A stretch of 64,000 nucleotides of DNA from CAIMFV01 sp040757715 (lineage in GTDB: Bacteria > Pseudomonadota > Alphaproteobacteria > Caulobacterales > Caulobacteraceae): assembly GCA_040757715.1 (NCBI GenBank), contig JBFLWS010000002.1:248001-312000 (forward strand), written 5' to 3'. Made by a program: the position numbers and the translations under genes. This document shows, in pieces, positions 51,711-59,380 of the stretch. The notes beneath the pieces were generated by a model. It made no database searches. It was not told the DNA's origin and saw only the letters and a list, made by a program, of their open reading frames with translations. How positions within the stretch are numbered: the stretch's first letter is position 1; each line of letters opens with the position of its first letter.

Positions 51711-52987
51711 TTCACCCGCGCCAGCACGAGCGAGGCGTTGGTGCCGCCAAAGCCGAAGCTGTTGGAGACGGCGTAGTCGATGGTCATGGGCCTCGCCTTA
51801 TGCGGCACAAGATCGATGGCCGTCTCGGCGTCAGGCGTGTCGAGATTGATGGTGGGCGGGGCGATCTGGTCGCGGATGGCCAGAGCCGTGAAGATGCCCT
51901 CGACGGCCCCCGCGGCGCCCAAAAGGTGCCCGGTCATGGACTTGGTGGAGCTCATGGCCACCTTGCCCGCCGATGCGCCGAGGAACCGCTCCACGGCGCC
52001 CAGCTCGATGGTGTCGGCCATGGTGGAGGTGCCGTGGGCGTTCACATAGTCGATGGCCGAGGCGTCGAGCTTGGCGTCGCGCATGGCAGCCTGCAGCGCG
52101 CGATAGCCGCCGTCGCCGTCCGAGGACGGGGCGGTGATGTGATAGGCGTCGCCGGAGAGTCCGTAGCCCAGCACCTCGGCGTAGATCTTGGCCCCGCGCT
52201 TCACCGCGTGCTCGTACTCCTCCAGCACCACCACGCCCGCGCCCTCGCCCATGACGAAGCCGTCGCGGTCTTTGTCATAGGGGCGCGAGGCCTTTTCCGG
52301 CGTATCATTGAAGGCGGTGGACATGGCCCGGCAGGCCACGAAGCCGGCGATGCCCAGCTTGCAGACGGCCGCCTCAGCCCCGCCGGCCACCATCACGTCG
52401 GCGTCGCCGTACTTGATCAGGCGCGCGGCGTCGCCAATGGCGTGGGCCCCGGTCGCGCAAGCCGTCACCACCGAGTGGTTCGGGCCCTTGAAGCCGTAGC
52501 GGATGGAGACATTGCCCGAGGCGAGGTTGATCAGGGCCGAGGGAATGAAGAAGGGGCTGACCCGGCGCGGGCCCTTGTTCTCCAGCTCCAGCGTGGTGTC
52601 GGCGATGGTGGAGAGGCCGCCGATGCCCGAGCCGATCATCACCCCGGTGCGCAGGCGCGATTCCTCGTCCTCCGGCAGCCAGCCGGCGTCCTTCACCGCC
52701 TCGTCGGCGGCGGCGATGCCGTAGAGAATGAAGTCGTCGATGCGGCGCTGCTCGCGGGGCGGCAGCACCTCGTCGGGATTGAACGAGCCTTCGATGTCAG
52801 GCCCGCCGCCGCCGCGGCCGTCCACGCGCGGCACTTCGCAGGCCACGCGGCAGCCATAGTCGGTGGCGTCGAAGGCGCTGATCACGCCTGCGCCGGACTG
52901 GCCGGCCAGGATGCGCTTCCAGGTGATTTCGCGGCCGTAGCCGAGGGGGCTCACCACCCCAATTCCGGTAATGACAACGCGCCGCAT
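51707..52987 (-). CDS. fabF: 3-oxoacyl-ACP synthase II
   Basis: Condensing enzyme that elongates acyl-ACP with malonyl-ACP. The nucleophile Cys is in VVTACATGAHAIG, and the catalytic His pair is in VNAHGTSTMADT and KSMTGHLLGAAG. RRVVITGIGVVSPLG is the N-terminal signature, and FGFGGTNASLVL closes the domain. At 426 residues it is full length. It follows acpP after 117 bp and overlaps mltG by 4 bp. Confidence 0.97.
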   Translation of the reverse strand: MRRVVITGIGVVSPLGYGREITWKRILAGQSGAGVISAFDATDYGCRVACEVPRVDGRGGGGPDIEGSFNPDEVLPPREQRRIDDFILYGIAAADEAVKDAGWLPEDEESRLRTGVMIGSGIGGLSTIADTTLELENKGPRRVSPFFIPSALINLASGNVSIRYGFKGPNHSVVTACATGAHAIGDAARLIKYGDADVMVAGGAEAAVCKLGIAGFVACRAMSTAFNDTPEKASRPYDKDRDGFVMGEGAGVVVLEEYEHAVKRGAKIYAEVLGYGLSGDAYHITAPSSDGDGGYRALQAAMRDAKLDASAIDYVNAHGTSTMADTIELGAVERFLGASAGKVAMSSTKSMTGHLLGAAGAVEGIFTALAIRDQIAPPTINLDTPDAETAIDLVPHKARPMTIDYAVSNSFGFGGTNASLVLARVK

Positions 52988-53059
52988 GCCGCCTCACCTC
53001 GAATGATTCGGGCCGAGAGCGAGGGTAGCGATCGGCCGCCAGTCTATCGCGCGCAAACA

Positions 53060-53089
53060 AGCGCCGCCGGAATCTAGTCCAGCGGCGCT
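53060..53089 (-). terminator. Possible terminator or attenuator between acpP and fabF
   Basis: On the minus strand AGCGCCGC pairs with GCGGCGCT around a 14-base loop, followed by TTGTTTG. The stem is strong but the U-tract is interrupted. It would let acpP messages end before fabF, raising ACP relative to FabF. Confidence 0.5.
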
Positions 53090-53104
53090 CATCAGCAACT
53101 CAAT

Positions 53105-53344
53105 TTAGGCGTTGACGCGCTCGTTGATGAACTTCACCGCGTCGCCGACGGTCTGGATGTGCTCGGCGGCGTCGTCGGGGATTTCGATGTCGAATTCCTC
53201 TTCGAAAGCCATGACCAGCTCGACGTTGTCGAGGCTGTCAGCGCCCAGATCGTCGATGAAGCTGGCCTTTTCCGTCACCTTGGCCGGATCGGCGTCGAGG
53301 TGCTCGATCACGATCTTACGCACGCGTTCGAGAGTGTCGGACAT
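53105..53344 (-). CDS. acpP: Acyl carrier protein
   Basis: A 79-residue carrier for growing acyl chains. The phosphopantetheine site is Ser37 in GADSLDNVELVM. The protein is strongly acidic and helical, as expected (VRKIVIEHLDADPAKV, EEEFDIEIPDDAAEHI). The gene lies between fabG and fabF in the usual order. A possible hairpin after its stop may limit read-through. Confidence 0.98.
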   Translation of the reverse strand: MSDTLERVRKIVIEHLDADPAKVTEKASFIDDLGADSLDNVELVMAFEEEFDIEIPDDAAEHIQTVGDAVKFINERVNA

Positions 53345-53546
53345 TCAGTAAACCCCTTGGTCTGGTGTCTTGGCGGCGCTGTGAGGGACGCAGCGCCCGC
53401 CGCTGGAACTCGGTTGCGACAGGATGTCTAATCGCTGTCCTTCAGTCGTCGCCCTGCGCCTCAACTGTAAGGCCGCCGACGACTTCGCCGGACGCCTAGC
53501 ACACTCCTTATGGCGAGACTAGCGCCCTGGACAGCGGACAGCAGGC

Positions 53547-54287
53547 TTAGATCATGGCCATGCCGCCATTCACGTGCAAGGTTTGGCCCGTGACATAGGC
53601 CGCTTCATCGCTGGCCAGATAGACGCAGGCCGAGGCGATGTCGCCGCCTTCGCCCAGGCGTCCGGCGGGGATTCGGCCCAGAATCGCCGCCCGCTGCGCC
53701 TCGTTGAGCGCATCAGTCATGGGGCTGGCGATGAAGCCGGGCGCCACGCAGTTGACGGTGATGCCGCGGCTGGCCACCTCGGCCGCCGTGGCCTTGGAGA
53801 AGCCGATCATGCCGGCCTTGGAGGCGGCGTAATTGGCTTGGCCGGGGTTGCCGGTGACGCCCACCACCGAGGTGATGCCGATGATTCGCCCGTGCCGGCG
53901 CTTGAACATGCCCTTCAGCGCCGCGCGTGTGAGGCGGAAATAGGCCTCGAGATTCACCCGCAGCACCACCTCCCAGTCCTCGTCCTTCATGCGCAGGATG
54001 AGGCCGTCCTTGGTGAGGCCGGCGTTGGAGATCAGGATATCGATGGGCGCGCCGGCGGCGACCTCGGCCTTGGCGATCAGCCCGTCCACAGCTTCAGCGT
54101 TGCCGAGGTCCGCAGCGGCGATGGCGGCGCGCTCGCCGAGCTCAGCCGCCAAGGCCTCCAGCGCGGCCTCACGGGTGCCCGACAGCACCACCGAGGCGCC
54201 CTGGGCGTGCAGGGCCTTGGCCACCGCGCCGCCGATGCCGCCGCTGGCGCCGGTGACCAGGGCCACCTTGCCGGAGAGATTGAACAT
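53547..54287 (-). CDS. fabG: 3-oxoacyl-ACP reductase
   Basis: NADPH-dependent reductase of the fatty-acid elongation cycle. TGASGGIG is at 12-19, ISNAG follows, catalytic Ser is in ITSVVGVTGNPGQANY, and YAASK holds the Tyr and Lys; the C-terminus has VNCVAPGFI and a final VNGGMAMI. The start at ATG 54287 follows AAGGA and gives 246 residues. It lies 38 bp downstream of fabD. The frame extension upstream runs into fabD and is not coding here. Confidence 0.97.
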   Translation of the reverse strand: MFNLSGKVALVTGASGGIGGAVAKALHAQGASVVLSGTREAALEALAAELGERAAIAAADLGNAEAVDGLIAKAEVAAGAPIDILISNAGLTKDGLILRMKDEDWEVVLRVNLEAYFRLTRAALKGMFKRRHGRIIGITSVVGVTGNPGQANYAASKAGMIGFSKATAAEVASRGITVNCVAPGFIASPMTDALNEAQRAAILGRIPAGRLGEGGDIASACVYLASDEAAYVTGQTLHVNGGMAMI

Positions 54288-54325
54288 GGGGGTCGTCCTT
54301 GTCGTTGAGGGAAAGCTCGCGCGGC

Positions 54326-55270
54326 TCAGAGCGAGGCGGCGAAGGCTTCCAGGTCCTTGGGGCCGTTGAGGGCGGCGGCTTCCACCTCGGGAGCGATGCG
54401 CTTCATCATGCCGGTGAGCACCTTGCCGGCGCCGAGCTCGGCCACGCGGGTCACGCCGCCTTCGCTGGCGAGCCAGTGCATGCTCTCCGACCACCGCACC
54501 CGGCCGGTCACCTGCTCCACCAGGAGCCGGCGGATGGCGTCGGGATCGTTCACCGGGCGGGCGGTGACATTGGCGATGAGCGCCGCCTTGGGCTGGGCGA
54601 TCGTGGTCTTGGCCAGGGCCTCGGCCATGGCGTCGGCGGCGGGCTGCATCAACGGGCAGTGGAAGGGGGCGGACACATTGAGCGGAATGGCCCGGGCGCC
54701 CAGGCCCTTGGCCGCCTCGATGGCCTTGGCCACAGCCTCAGCCGCCCCCGAGATCACCACATTGCCCACGTTGTTGTCGTTGGCCACCACGCAGACGCCC
54801 ACCTCGGCGCCGGCCGCCGCGCATTGTTCGGCCAGGGCCACGTCCACCTTGGGCCCGATGAGGGAGGCCATGGCCCCCACGCCCACCGGCACGGCCTTCT
54901 GCATGGACTGACCGCGCAGCTTCAAAAGCCGCGCCGCGTCTTCCAGGCTCAGCGCCCCCGCGGCGGCGAGGGCGGAATATTCGCCAAGGCTGTGGCCGGC
55001 CACGAAGGACGCCTTCTCCACCGGCACGCCGAAGTCCTTGGCGAGCGTCCGCGACACGGCGAGGCTGACGGCCATCAGGGCCGGCTGAGCGTTCTCGGTG
55101 AGGGTGAGGTCGGCCTCCGGTCCCTCGCGCATGAGGCGGGAGAGGTTCTGGCCCAGGGCCTCGTCCACGGCCTCGAACACCTCGCGGGCGGTGGCGAAGG
55201 CTTCGGCCAGCTCGGCGCCCATGCCGACGGCCTGGCTGCCCTGTCCGGGAAAGAGGAAGGCGAGAGTCAT
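54326..55270 (-). CDS. fabD: Malonyl-CoA:ACP transacylase
   Basis: Loads malonyl groups from CoA onto ACP. The N-terminus is LAFLFPGQGSQAVGM, the nucleophilic Ser is in VAGHSLGEYSALAAAG, the Arg in MQKAVPVGVG is nearby, and the catalytic His is in NVSAPFHCPLM. At 314 residues it has the family's length. It is the first gene of the leftward fab cluster, with fabG 38 bp after it. Confidence 0.97.
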   Translation of the reverse strand: MTLAFLFPGQGSQAVGMGAELAEAFATAREVFEAVDEALGQNLSRLMREGPEADLTLTENAQPALMAVSLAVSRTLAKDFGVPVEKASFVAGHSLGEYSALAAAGALSLEDAARLLKLRGQSMQKAVPVGVGAMASLIGPKVDVALAEQCAAAGAEVGVCVVANDNNVGNVVISGAAEAVAKAIEAAKGLGARAIPLNVSAPFHCPLMQPAADAMAEALAKTTIAQPKAALIANVTARPVNDPDAIRRLLVEQVTGRVRWSESMHWLASEGGVTRVAELGAGKVLTGMMKRIAPEVEAAALNGPKDLEAFAASL

Positions 55271-55438
55271 GCGAAGTTTCGTCCCTGCGCCGCGCGTGTG
55301 CGGCTCTGAATCTGCCGCCTAGGCCTAAGGGATCGCCGCCTCTGGAGCAAGGCGGGGGGTGTTAGGTGGGCCCACCGCTTTCAGACCGGACGGAAGCATC
55401 CTATGTTGCGGATCATTCTCGACGTCAGGAGCCTGCCC

Positions 55439-55981
55439 ATGTCGCCCTCCCTCTCGCGCCTCGTCGCCAGCGCCGCCGCTGTGACGGCCATCGCCCTCGC
55501 CCTCCCCGCCGCCGCCGCCCTGAAGCCCGGCGCCGCGGCCCCGGCCTTCAGCGCCCAGGGCGGGCTCGGCGGCAAGGCGTTCAGCTTCACCCTCGCCGAC
55601 CAGCTGAAGAAGGGCCCCGTGGTGCTCTATTTCTTCCCGGCGGCCTTCACCTCGGGCTGCACCAAGGAGGCGCACGACTTCGCCGAGGCCAGCGCCGACT
55701 TCCAGAAGCTGGGCGCGACCATTGTCGGCGTCACCGCCGGCAACGCCGACCGGGTGGTGGAGTTTTCCACCAAGGAATGCCGCGACAAGTTCGCCGTGCT
55801 GGCCGACCCGGACGGCAAGATCTCCACCGCCTATGACGCCAAGATCCCCCTGGTGCAGTACTCGGCGCGCACCTCCTATGTCATCGGCAAGGACGGCAAG
55901 ATCGCGTCGGTCTATTCCAACATGAACCCCGACCAGCACGTGGCCGAGACCCTGGCGGCGGTGAAAGCGCTGAAGAAGTAG
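55439..55981 (+). CDS. Exported peroxiredoxin, Bcp/PrxQ type
   Basis: A 180-residue thioredoxin-fold peroxidase with a signal peptide (ASAAAVTAIALALPAAAA), so it acts in the periplasm. The peroxidatic Cys74 is in AAFTSGCTKEAHDF. PrxQ proteins usually have a resolving Cys five residues later; here that position is His79, leaving Cys114 in TKECRDKF as the only other cysteine. The enzyme may be one-Cys type or use Cys114. The start ATG 55439 follows AGGAG. Confidence 0.92.
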   Translation: MSPSLSRLVASAAAVTAIALALPAAAALKPGAAAPAFSAQGGLGGKAFSFTLADQLKKGPVVLYFFPAAFTSGCTKEAHDFAEASADFQKLGATIVGVTAGNADRVVEFSTKECRDKFAVLADPDGKISTAYDAKIPLVQYSARTSYVIGKDGKIASVYSNMNPDQHVAETLAAVKALKK

Positions 55982-56003
55982 GGGAAATCGTCAATGTGGC
56001 TGG

Positions 56004-56024
56004 CGATATCAAACTCTGATATCG
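56004..56024 (+). promoter_or_regulatory. Inverted repeat CGATATC-N7-GATATCG before the RHH gene
   Basis: Perfect 7-bp arms with a 7-bp spacer, ending 7 bp before the ATG of the ribbon-helix-helix gene. Arm size and placement fit an RHH autoregulatory operator. Confidence 0.65.
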
Positions 56025-56031
56025 TTCAGCC

Positions 56032-56259
56032 ATGACCCGCGCTCTTGTCGATCTGCCTGAGGCTCTATTGCGCGACCTTGACGCCATGGCGTCCAAGGCC
56101 GGAACCTCGCGCGCCAGCCTCGTCCGGGAGGCGGTAAAGCAGTTCGTGGCGCACCACGGCCCCGCTGCGCGCGAAGGCGCTTTCGGGCTGTGGCGCGATC
56201 GGGACGAAGACGGACTCGCCTACCAAACGCATCTGCGGGACGAGTGGAACGAGCGCTGA
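56032..56259 (+). CDS. Ribbon-helix-helix antitoxin-like protein
   Basis: A 75-residue CopG/MetJ-type regulator. The DNA-binding strand is RALVDLPEALLRDLD and the helices follow (SKAGTSRASLVREAVKQFVA). The tail GLWRDRDEDGLAYQTHLRDEW is the toxin-neutralising pattern of antitoxins paired with PIN-domain toxins. No toxin gene follows: the next frame is the convergent DUF2059 gene. It is probably an orphan antitoxin that still controls its own promoter. Confidence 0.9.
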   Translation: MTRALVDLPEALLRDLDAMASKAGTSRASLVREAVKQFVAHHGPAAREGAFGLWRDRDEDGLAYQTHLRDEWNER

Positions 56260-56296
56260 GCGACCCAGGTACGGTCCATGGTCAGCGCGCCGCCCC

Positions 56297-56881
56297 CTAC
56301 TTCTTGCCCTTGGTCTGGCACAGGCCCTCGGCGCAGAGGTGAGCCTGGAAGCTCGCCTTGAACTTGGTCTGCAACGCCGGCAGGGCCTGGGTGACGATCT
56401 GGTTGGTGCGCTGGGCGATGGCCGGCTGCTTGGCCACCAGCGAGCGACCGGTGGGGCTCTCATAGAAGGCGACGAGGTCCTTCAGCTCCTCCTCGGAGAA
56501 GGCGTCGGCGAACACGTTTTGCGAGGCGTCCAGCACCTGCTTGAAATAGTCGGGGAACACCTCCCTGGCCGAGGCGTCAAAGGCCTTGGTGATCTTGGCC
56601 TTTTCCGCCGGCGTGATCTCCTTGTGCTCGGCCATGAGGCTTTCCATCAGGGAGTTGGCGAGCTGCCCGCCGATGGCGTTCATCAGGTCCACGATGTGGA
56701 TGTCGTCCATGTATCGGCGAACCAGTTCGAGCTTCTTGGCGTCCACCTGCGGGGCCAGCGCAGCAGGGGCGGCCGCGGCGGGCGAGGCCTGGGCGGCGGC
56801 GGCAAGAGATGCGGCGGTCTGGGCTGAAGCCGAGCCGGCGGCGAGGGCGAGCGCGCCGAGCGCCAGGACGAGAGTGCGCAT
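56297..56881 (-). CDS. DUF2059 family secreted protein
   Basis: A 194-residue exported helical protein. The signal peptide is TLVLALGALALAAGSASAQ. After an Ala/Pro-rich linker, the DUF2059 region is FPDYFKQVLDASQNVFADAFSEEELKDLVAFYESPTGRSLVAK, its clear signature. The tail has two cysteines (CAEGLC). The start ATG 56881 is preceded by GGGGA; ATG 56899 would add six residues. Function is unknown in the family. Confidence 0.88.
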   Translation of the reverse strand: MRTLVLALGALALAAGSASAQTAASLAAAAQASPAAAAPAALAPQVDAKKLELVRRYMDDIHIVDLMNAIGGQLANSLMESLMAEHKEITPAEKAKITKAFDASAREVFPDYFKQVLDASQNVFADAFSEEELKDLVAFYESPTGRSLVAKQPAIAQRTNQIVTQALPALQTKFKASFQAHLCAEGLCQTKGKK

Positions 56882-57023
56882 AAAGTTCCCCAAGGTCATG
56901 TGAAGGCGCACTGAGGGTGCGCACCGGGCGCGCTTGGACGCAACAGCAATGATCCCTTGCATTTCCAGCATTGGCCGCTATTTTCTCGCGCTTCCCTGGA
57001 AGGCGGTCCGTTGCGGGCGATTT

Positions 57024-57087
57024 CGGGACGGGGTTTCCCCGCCCGCCGCAAAAGGAGCCATCGCCAGGTCCGGATCTTCCGCCGGAC
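57024..57087 (+). promoter_or_regulatory. Hairpin-bearing leader of the rpsF operon
   Basis: Two stems precede rpsF: CGGGACGGGG with CCCCGCCCG (57024-57045) and GTCCGG-N8-CCGGAC (57068-57087). S6:S18 complexes bind a leader RNA in many bacteria, often with a CCG in a hairpin loop or bulge, and the second stem contains that element. Confidence 0.4.
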
Positions 57088-57124
57088 GCTGACGCCGCCT
57101 TTCGCCCTTCGGAAGAGGACTCAC

Positions 57125-57520
57125 ATGGCTTATTACGAACACGTCGTCATTGCTCGGCAGGACATCTCGCCGCAGCAAGCCGAGGCGCTCAACGACCAGC
57201 TGAAGGCGGTCATCGAGGAGCTCGGCGGTCAGGTCGCCAAGATCGAATATTGGGGCCTGCGCAATCTCACCTACCGGATCAAGAAGAACCGCAAGGGTCA
57301 CTACTCCCTCCTCGCCCTCGACGCCCCGGCGCCGGCGGTGAAGGAAATGGAGCGCCAGCTGGGCATCAATGAAGATGTGCTGCGCTTCATGACCGTGCGC
57401 GTGGAAGAGCTCGACCTGGAGCTCTCGCCGGTGCTGGCCCGTCGCGACCGTGAACGCGGCGAGCGCGGCGATCGTGGCGACCGCCCTGAGCGCGGCGGCT
57501 TCGAAGACCTGGCCCTGTGA
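57125..57520 (+). CDS. rpsF: 30S ribosomal protein S6
   Basis: A 131-residue S6. MAYYEHVVIARQDISPQQAEAL is the family start; YWGLRNLTYRIKKNRKGHYSLL is the rRNA and S18 contact region. The C-terminal tail RRDRERGERGDRGDRPERG is a charged, disordered extension typical of alphaproteobacterial S6. It is first in the S6-S18-L9 operon, 17 bp ahead of rpsR. Confidence 0.97.
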   Translation: MAYYEHVVIARQDISPQQAEALNDQLKAVIEELGGQVAKIEYWGLRNLTYRIKKNRKGHYSLLALDAPAPAVKEMERQLGINEDVLRFMTVRVEELDLELSPVLARRDRERGERGDRGDRPERGGFEDLAL

Positions 57521-57537
57521 TCGGAGGAGACACGACC

Positions 57538-57813
57538 ATGACCGACACCCCTCCTACCGCCGCTCCGGGCGCCGCTGCTGGCGGCGGCGGCCGCCGTCCG
57601 TTCTTCCGTCGCCGCAAGGTGTGCCCGTTCTCGGGCGCCAATGCGCCGAAGATCGACTACAAGGACGTGAAGCTGCTGCAGCGCTACATCTCCGAGCGCG
57701 GCAAGATCGTCCCGTCCCGCATCACCGCGGTGTCGCAGAAGAAGCAACGCGAATTGGCCAAGGCCATCAAGCGCGCCCGCTTCCTCGCGCTGCTGCCCTA
57801 CGTCGTGAAGTAA
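57538..57813 (+). CDS. rpsR: 30S ribosomal protein S18
   Basis: A 91-residue S18. The core is RRPFFRRRKVCPFSGANAPKIDYKDVKLL, then YISERGKIVPSRITAVSQKKQRELAKAIKRARFLALLPY. A Gly/Ala-rich N-terminus is present. ATG 57538 follows GGAGGAGA, a strong ribosome site. The single Cys-Pro suggests no zinc site. Partner of S6 on the small-subunit platform. Confidence 0.97.
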   Translation: MTDTPPTAAPGAAAGGGGRRPFFRRRKVCPFSGANAPKIDYKDVKLLQRYISERGKIVPSRITAVSQKKQRELAKAIKRARFLALLPYVVK

Positions 57814-57826
57814 GGAGGGCCATCAG

Positions 57827-58408
57827 ATGAAGGTCATTCTGCTCGAACGCGTGGAGCATCTCGGCGCCATCGGCGACGTGGTGTCCGTGAAGGACGGCTT
57901 CGCCCGCAACTTCCTCCTGCCCCGCTCCAAGGCCCTGCGTGCGACGAGCGCGAACATGAAGGTGTTCGAAGCTCAACGCGTGCAGATCGAGGCCCGCAAC
58001 GCCACGGCTCGCGCCGACGCCGAAAAGGCCGGCGAGGCTCTCAACGGCCACACCTATGTGCTGATCCGTCAGGCCGGCGAGTCCGGCCAGCTGTACGGCT
58101 CGGTGTCCGGCCGCGACGTGGCCGAGGCGGTGAACGCCGAAGGCGGCAAGGTCGACCGCGCCCAGGTGGTGCTGGATCGTCCGATCAAGACGCTCGGCGT
58201 GCACCCGGTGAAGGTGCGCCTCCATGCCGAGGTGGCGATCACCGTCAACATCAACATCGCCCGCTCCCTGGACGAGGCCGACCGCCAAGCCCGGGGTGAA
58301 GACGTCATCGCCGCTCAGTTCGACGAAGAGCGTCAACTGGCCGAAGAAGCCGCCGCCGACCTGCTCGAAGGCGGCGCGGGCCAGGCCATGGTGGACGCCG
58401 AGTACTGA
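57827..58408 (+). CDS. rplI: 50S ribosomal protein L9
   Basis: A 193-residue L9. The N-terminal domain is MKVILLERVEHLGAIGDVVSVKDGFARNFLLPRSKAL, followed by the long linker helix and a C-terminal domain with SGQLYGSVSGRDVAEAVNA. The tail past residue 150 is longer than in E. coli, as usual in alphaproteobacteria. It closes the rpsF-rpsR-rplI operon and precedes a terminator. Confidence 0.97.
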   Translation: MKVILLERVEHLGAIGDVVSVKDGFARNFLLPRSKALRATSANMKVFEAQRVQIEARNATARADAEKAGEALNGHTYVLIRQAGESGQLYGSVSGRDVAEAVNAEGGKVDRAQVVLDRPIKTLGVHPVKVRLHAEVAITVNINIARSLDEADRQARGEDVIAAQFDEERQLAEEAAADLLEGGAGQAMVDAEY

Positions 58409-58433
58409 TTCGGCCGATCTATCCGCTAACAAG

Positions 58434-58464
58434 ACGGCGTCGGGGCCTCCCCGGCGCCGTTTTT
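58434..58464 (+). terminator. Intrinsic terminator after rplI
   Basis: ACGGCGTCGGGG pairs with CCCCGGCGCCGT around a short loop, followed by TTTT. It lies 26 bp after the rplI stop. Confidence 0.9.
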
Positions 58465-58595
58465 GTTTTGGGGCGGGCCCGCCACGGCAAAGTGATGCGA
58501 TCACAGGGGCTGTGGCTTTTTGTCTCGATATAATAGACGCCTTGCTGATCAGGACGGTCGCGCGCCGTGGGGCTCCTCGCTGAAGGAGCGCTGGC

Positions 58596-59222
58596 ATGAT
58601 CCGCACCCTGCTCGTCTCGTCCCTGGCGGCGGCGGCCCTAGCGGCGCCGGCCGGCTTCACCGTGAAGGCCGAGGATCATGCCCCCTTCGCCCAGGTGCAG
58701 CCGGTGGGCGACTACCGCTACGACTCCGGCTTCCACGGCTATGAGGCACGTGGCTATGAAAGCCCCTATCCCAGCCGCGCCGACCCCGAGCGTTACGCGG
58801 GCGGATATGGCGATAGCGCCTACGGCGACGGCGGCTATCCCTACGGCCCGGACGGCGGCTACACCTATGACAACGAGCGCGCCTATGCGGACGAGGATCG
58901 CTATGGCGGCGACCATGACCGCGGCTACAGCTATTATCGCGGGTATGGCGAAGACGGCGGGCGGGGCGCCGCCCAGGTGCGGCTGGCGGCCTGGATTCAG
59001 CGCGGCCAGTCGGAAGGGTGGCTGACCCGGTCGGAGGCCTACCGCTGCTGGATCAACCTGCACGCCACCGACGCCTACGCCCAGCGCCTCGCCTACCAGT
59101 ACGGCGGCGCCCCGCCCTATTGGGCTCGCGAACAGGTGGAAGAACGGTACGAGCGGCTCGCGGTCTGGCTGCGCACCCTGCACCACTCCTACCGCAATGG
59201 CTGGACCTGGGATCCCGAATGA
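58596..59222 (+). CDS. Secreted Tyr/Gly/Asp-rich protein
   Basis: A 208-residue exported protein. The signal peptide is MIRTLLVSSLAAAALAAPAG. Residues about 38-123 form a low-complexity stretch rich in Tyr, Gly, Asp and Arg (YGDGGYPYGPDGGYTYDN). The rest (AAQVRLAAWIQRGQSEGWLT to RNGWTWDPE) is helical with a C-terminal WTWDPE. I do not know the family. The Tyr-Gly part may mediate assembly or surface contacts. Confidence 0.8.
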   Translation: MIRTLLVSSLAAAALAAPAGFTVKAEDHAPFAQVQPVGDYRYDSGFHGYEARGYESPYPSRADPERYAGGYGDSAYGDGGYPYGPDGGYTYDNERAYADEDRYGGDHDRGYSYYRGYGEDGGRGAAQVRLAAWIQRGQSEGWLTRSEAYRCWINLHATDAYAQRLAYQYGGAPPYWAREQVEERYERLAVWLRTLHHSYRNGWTWDPE

Positions 59223-59300
59223 AGAGGCGGAGGATTTGGCGCGAAATATAGCCGCTACATTTTGGCGCCATTTGCGTCGAATCAAATGCAAACACGGTTG

Positions 59301-59327
59301 TCCCCAGGTGATGATATTTTCTGGGGA
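59301..59327. promoter_or_regulatory. Inverted repeat TCCCCAG-N13-CTGGGGA before dnaB
   Basis: Perfect 7-bp arms within the 158-bp gap upstream of dnaB, 53 bp before its ATG. It can be an RNA hairpin in the dnaB leader or an operator. The loop is AT-rich. Confidence 0.35.
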
Positions 59328-59380
59328 CGGAGCGAATCGCGCCCAAGACCTGAGGCCGTTCGCCCGCTATCGGTAACCTT

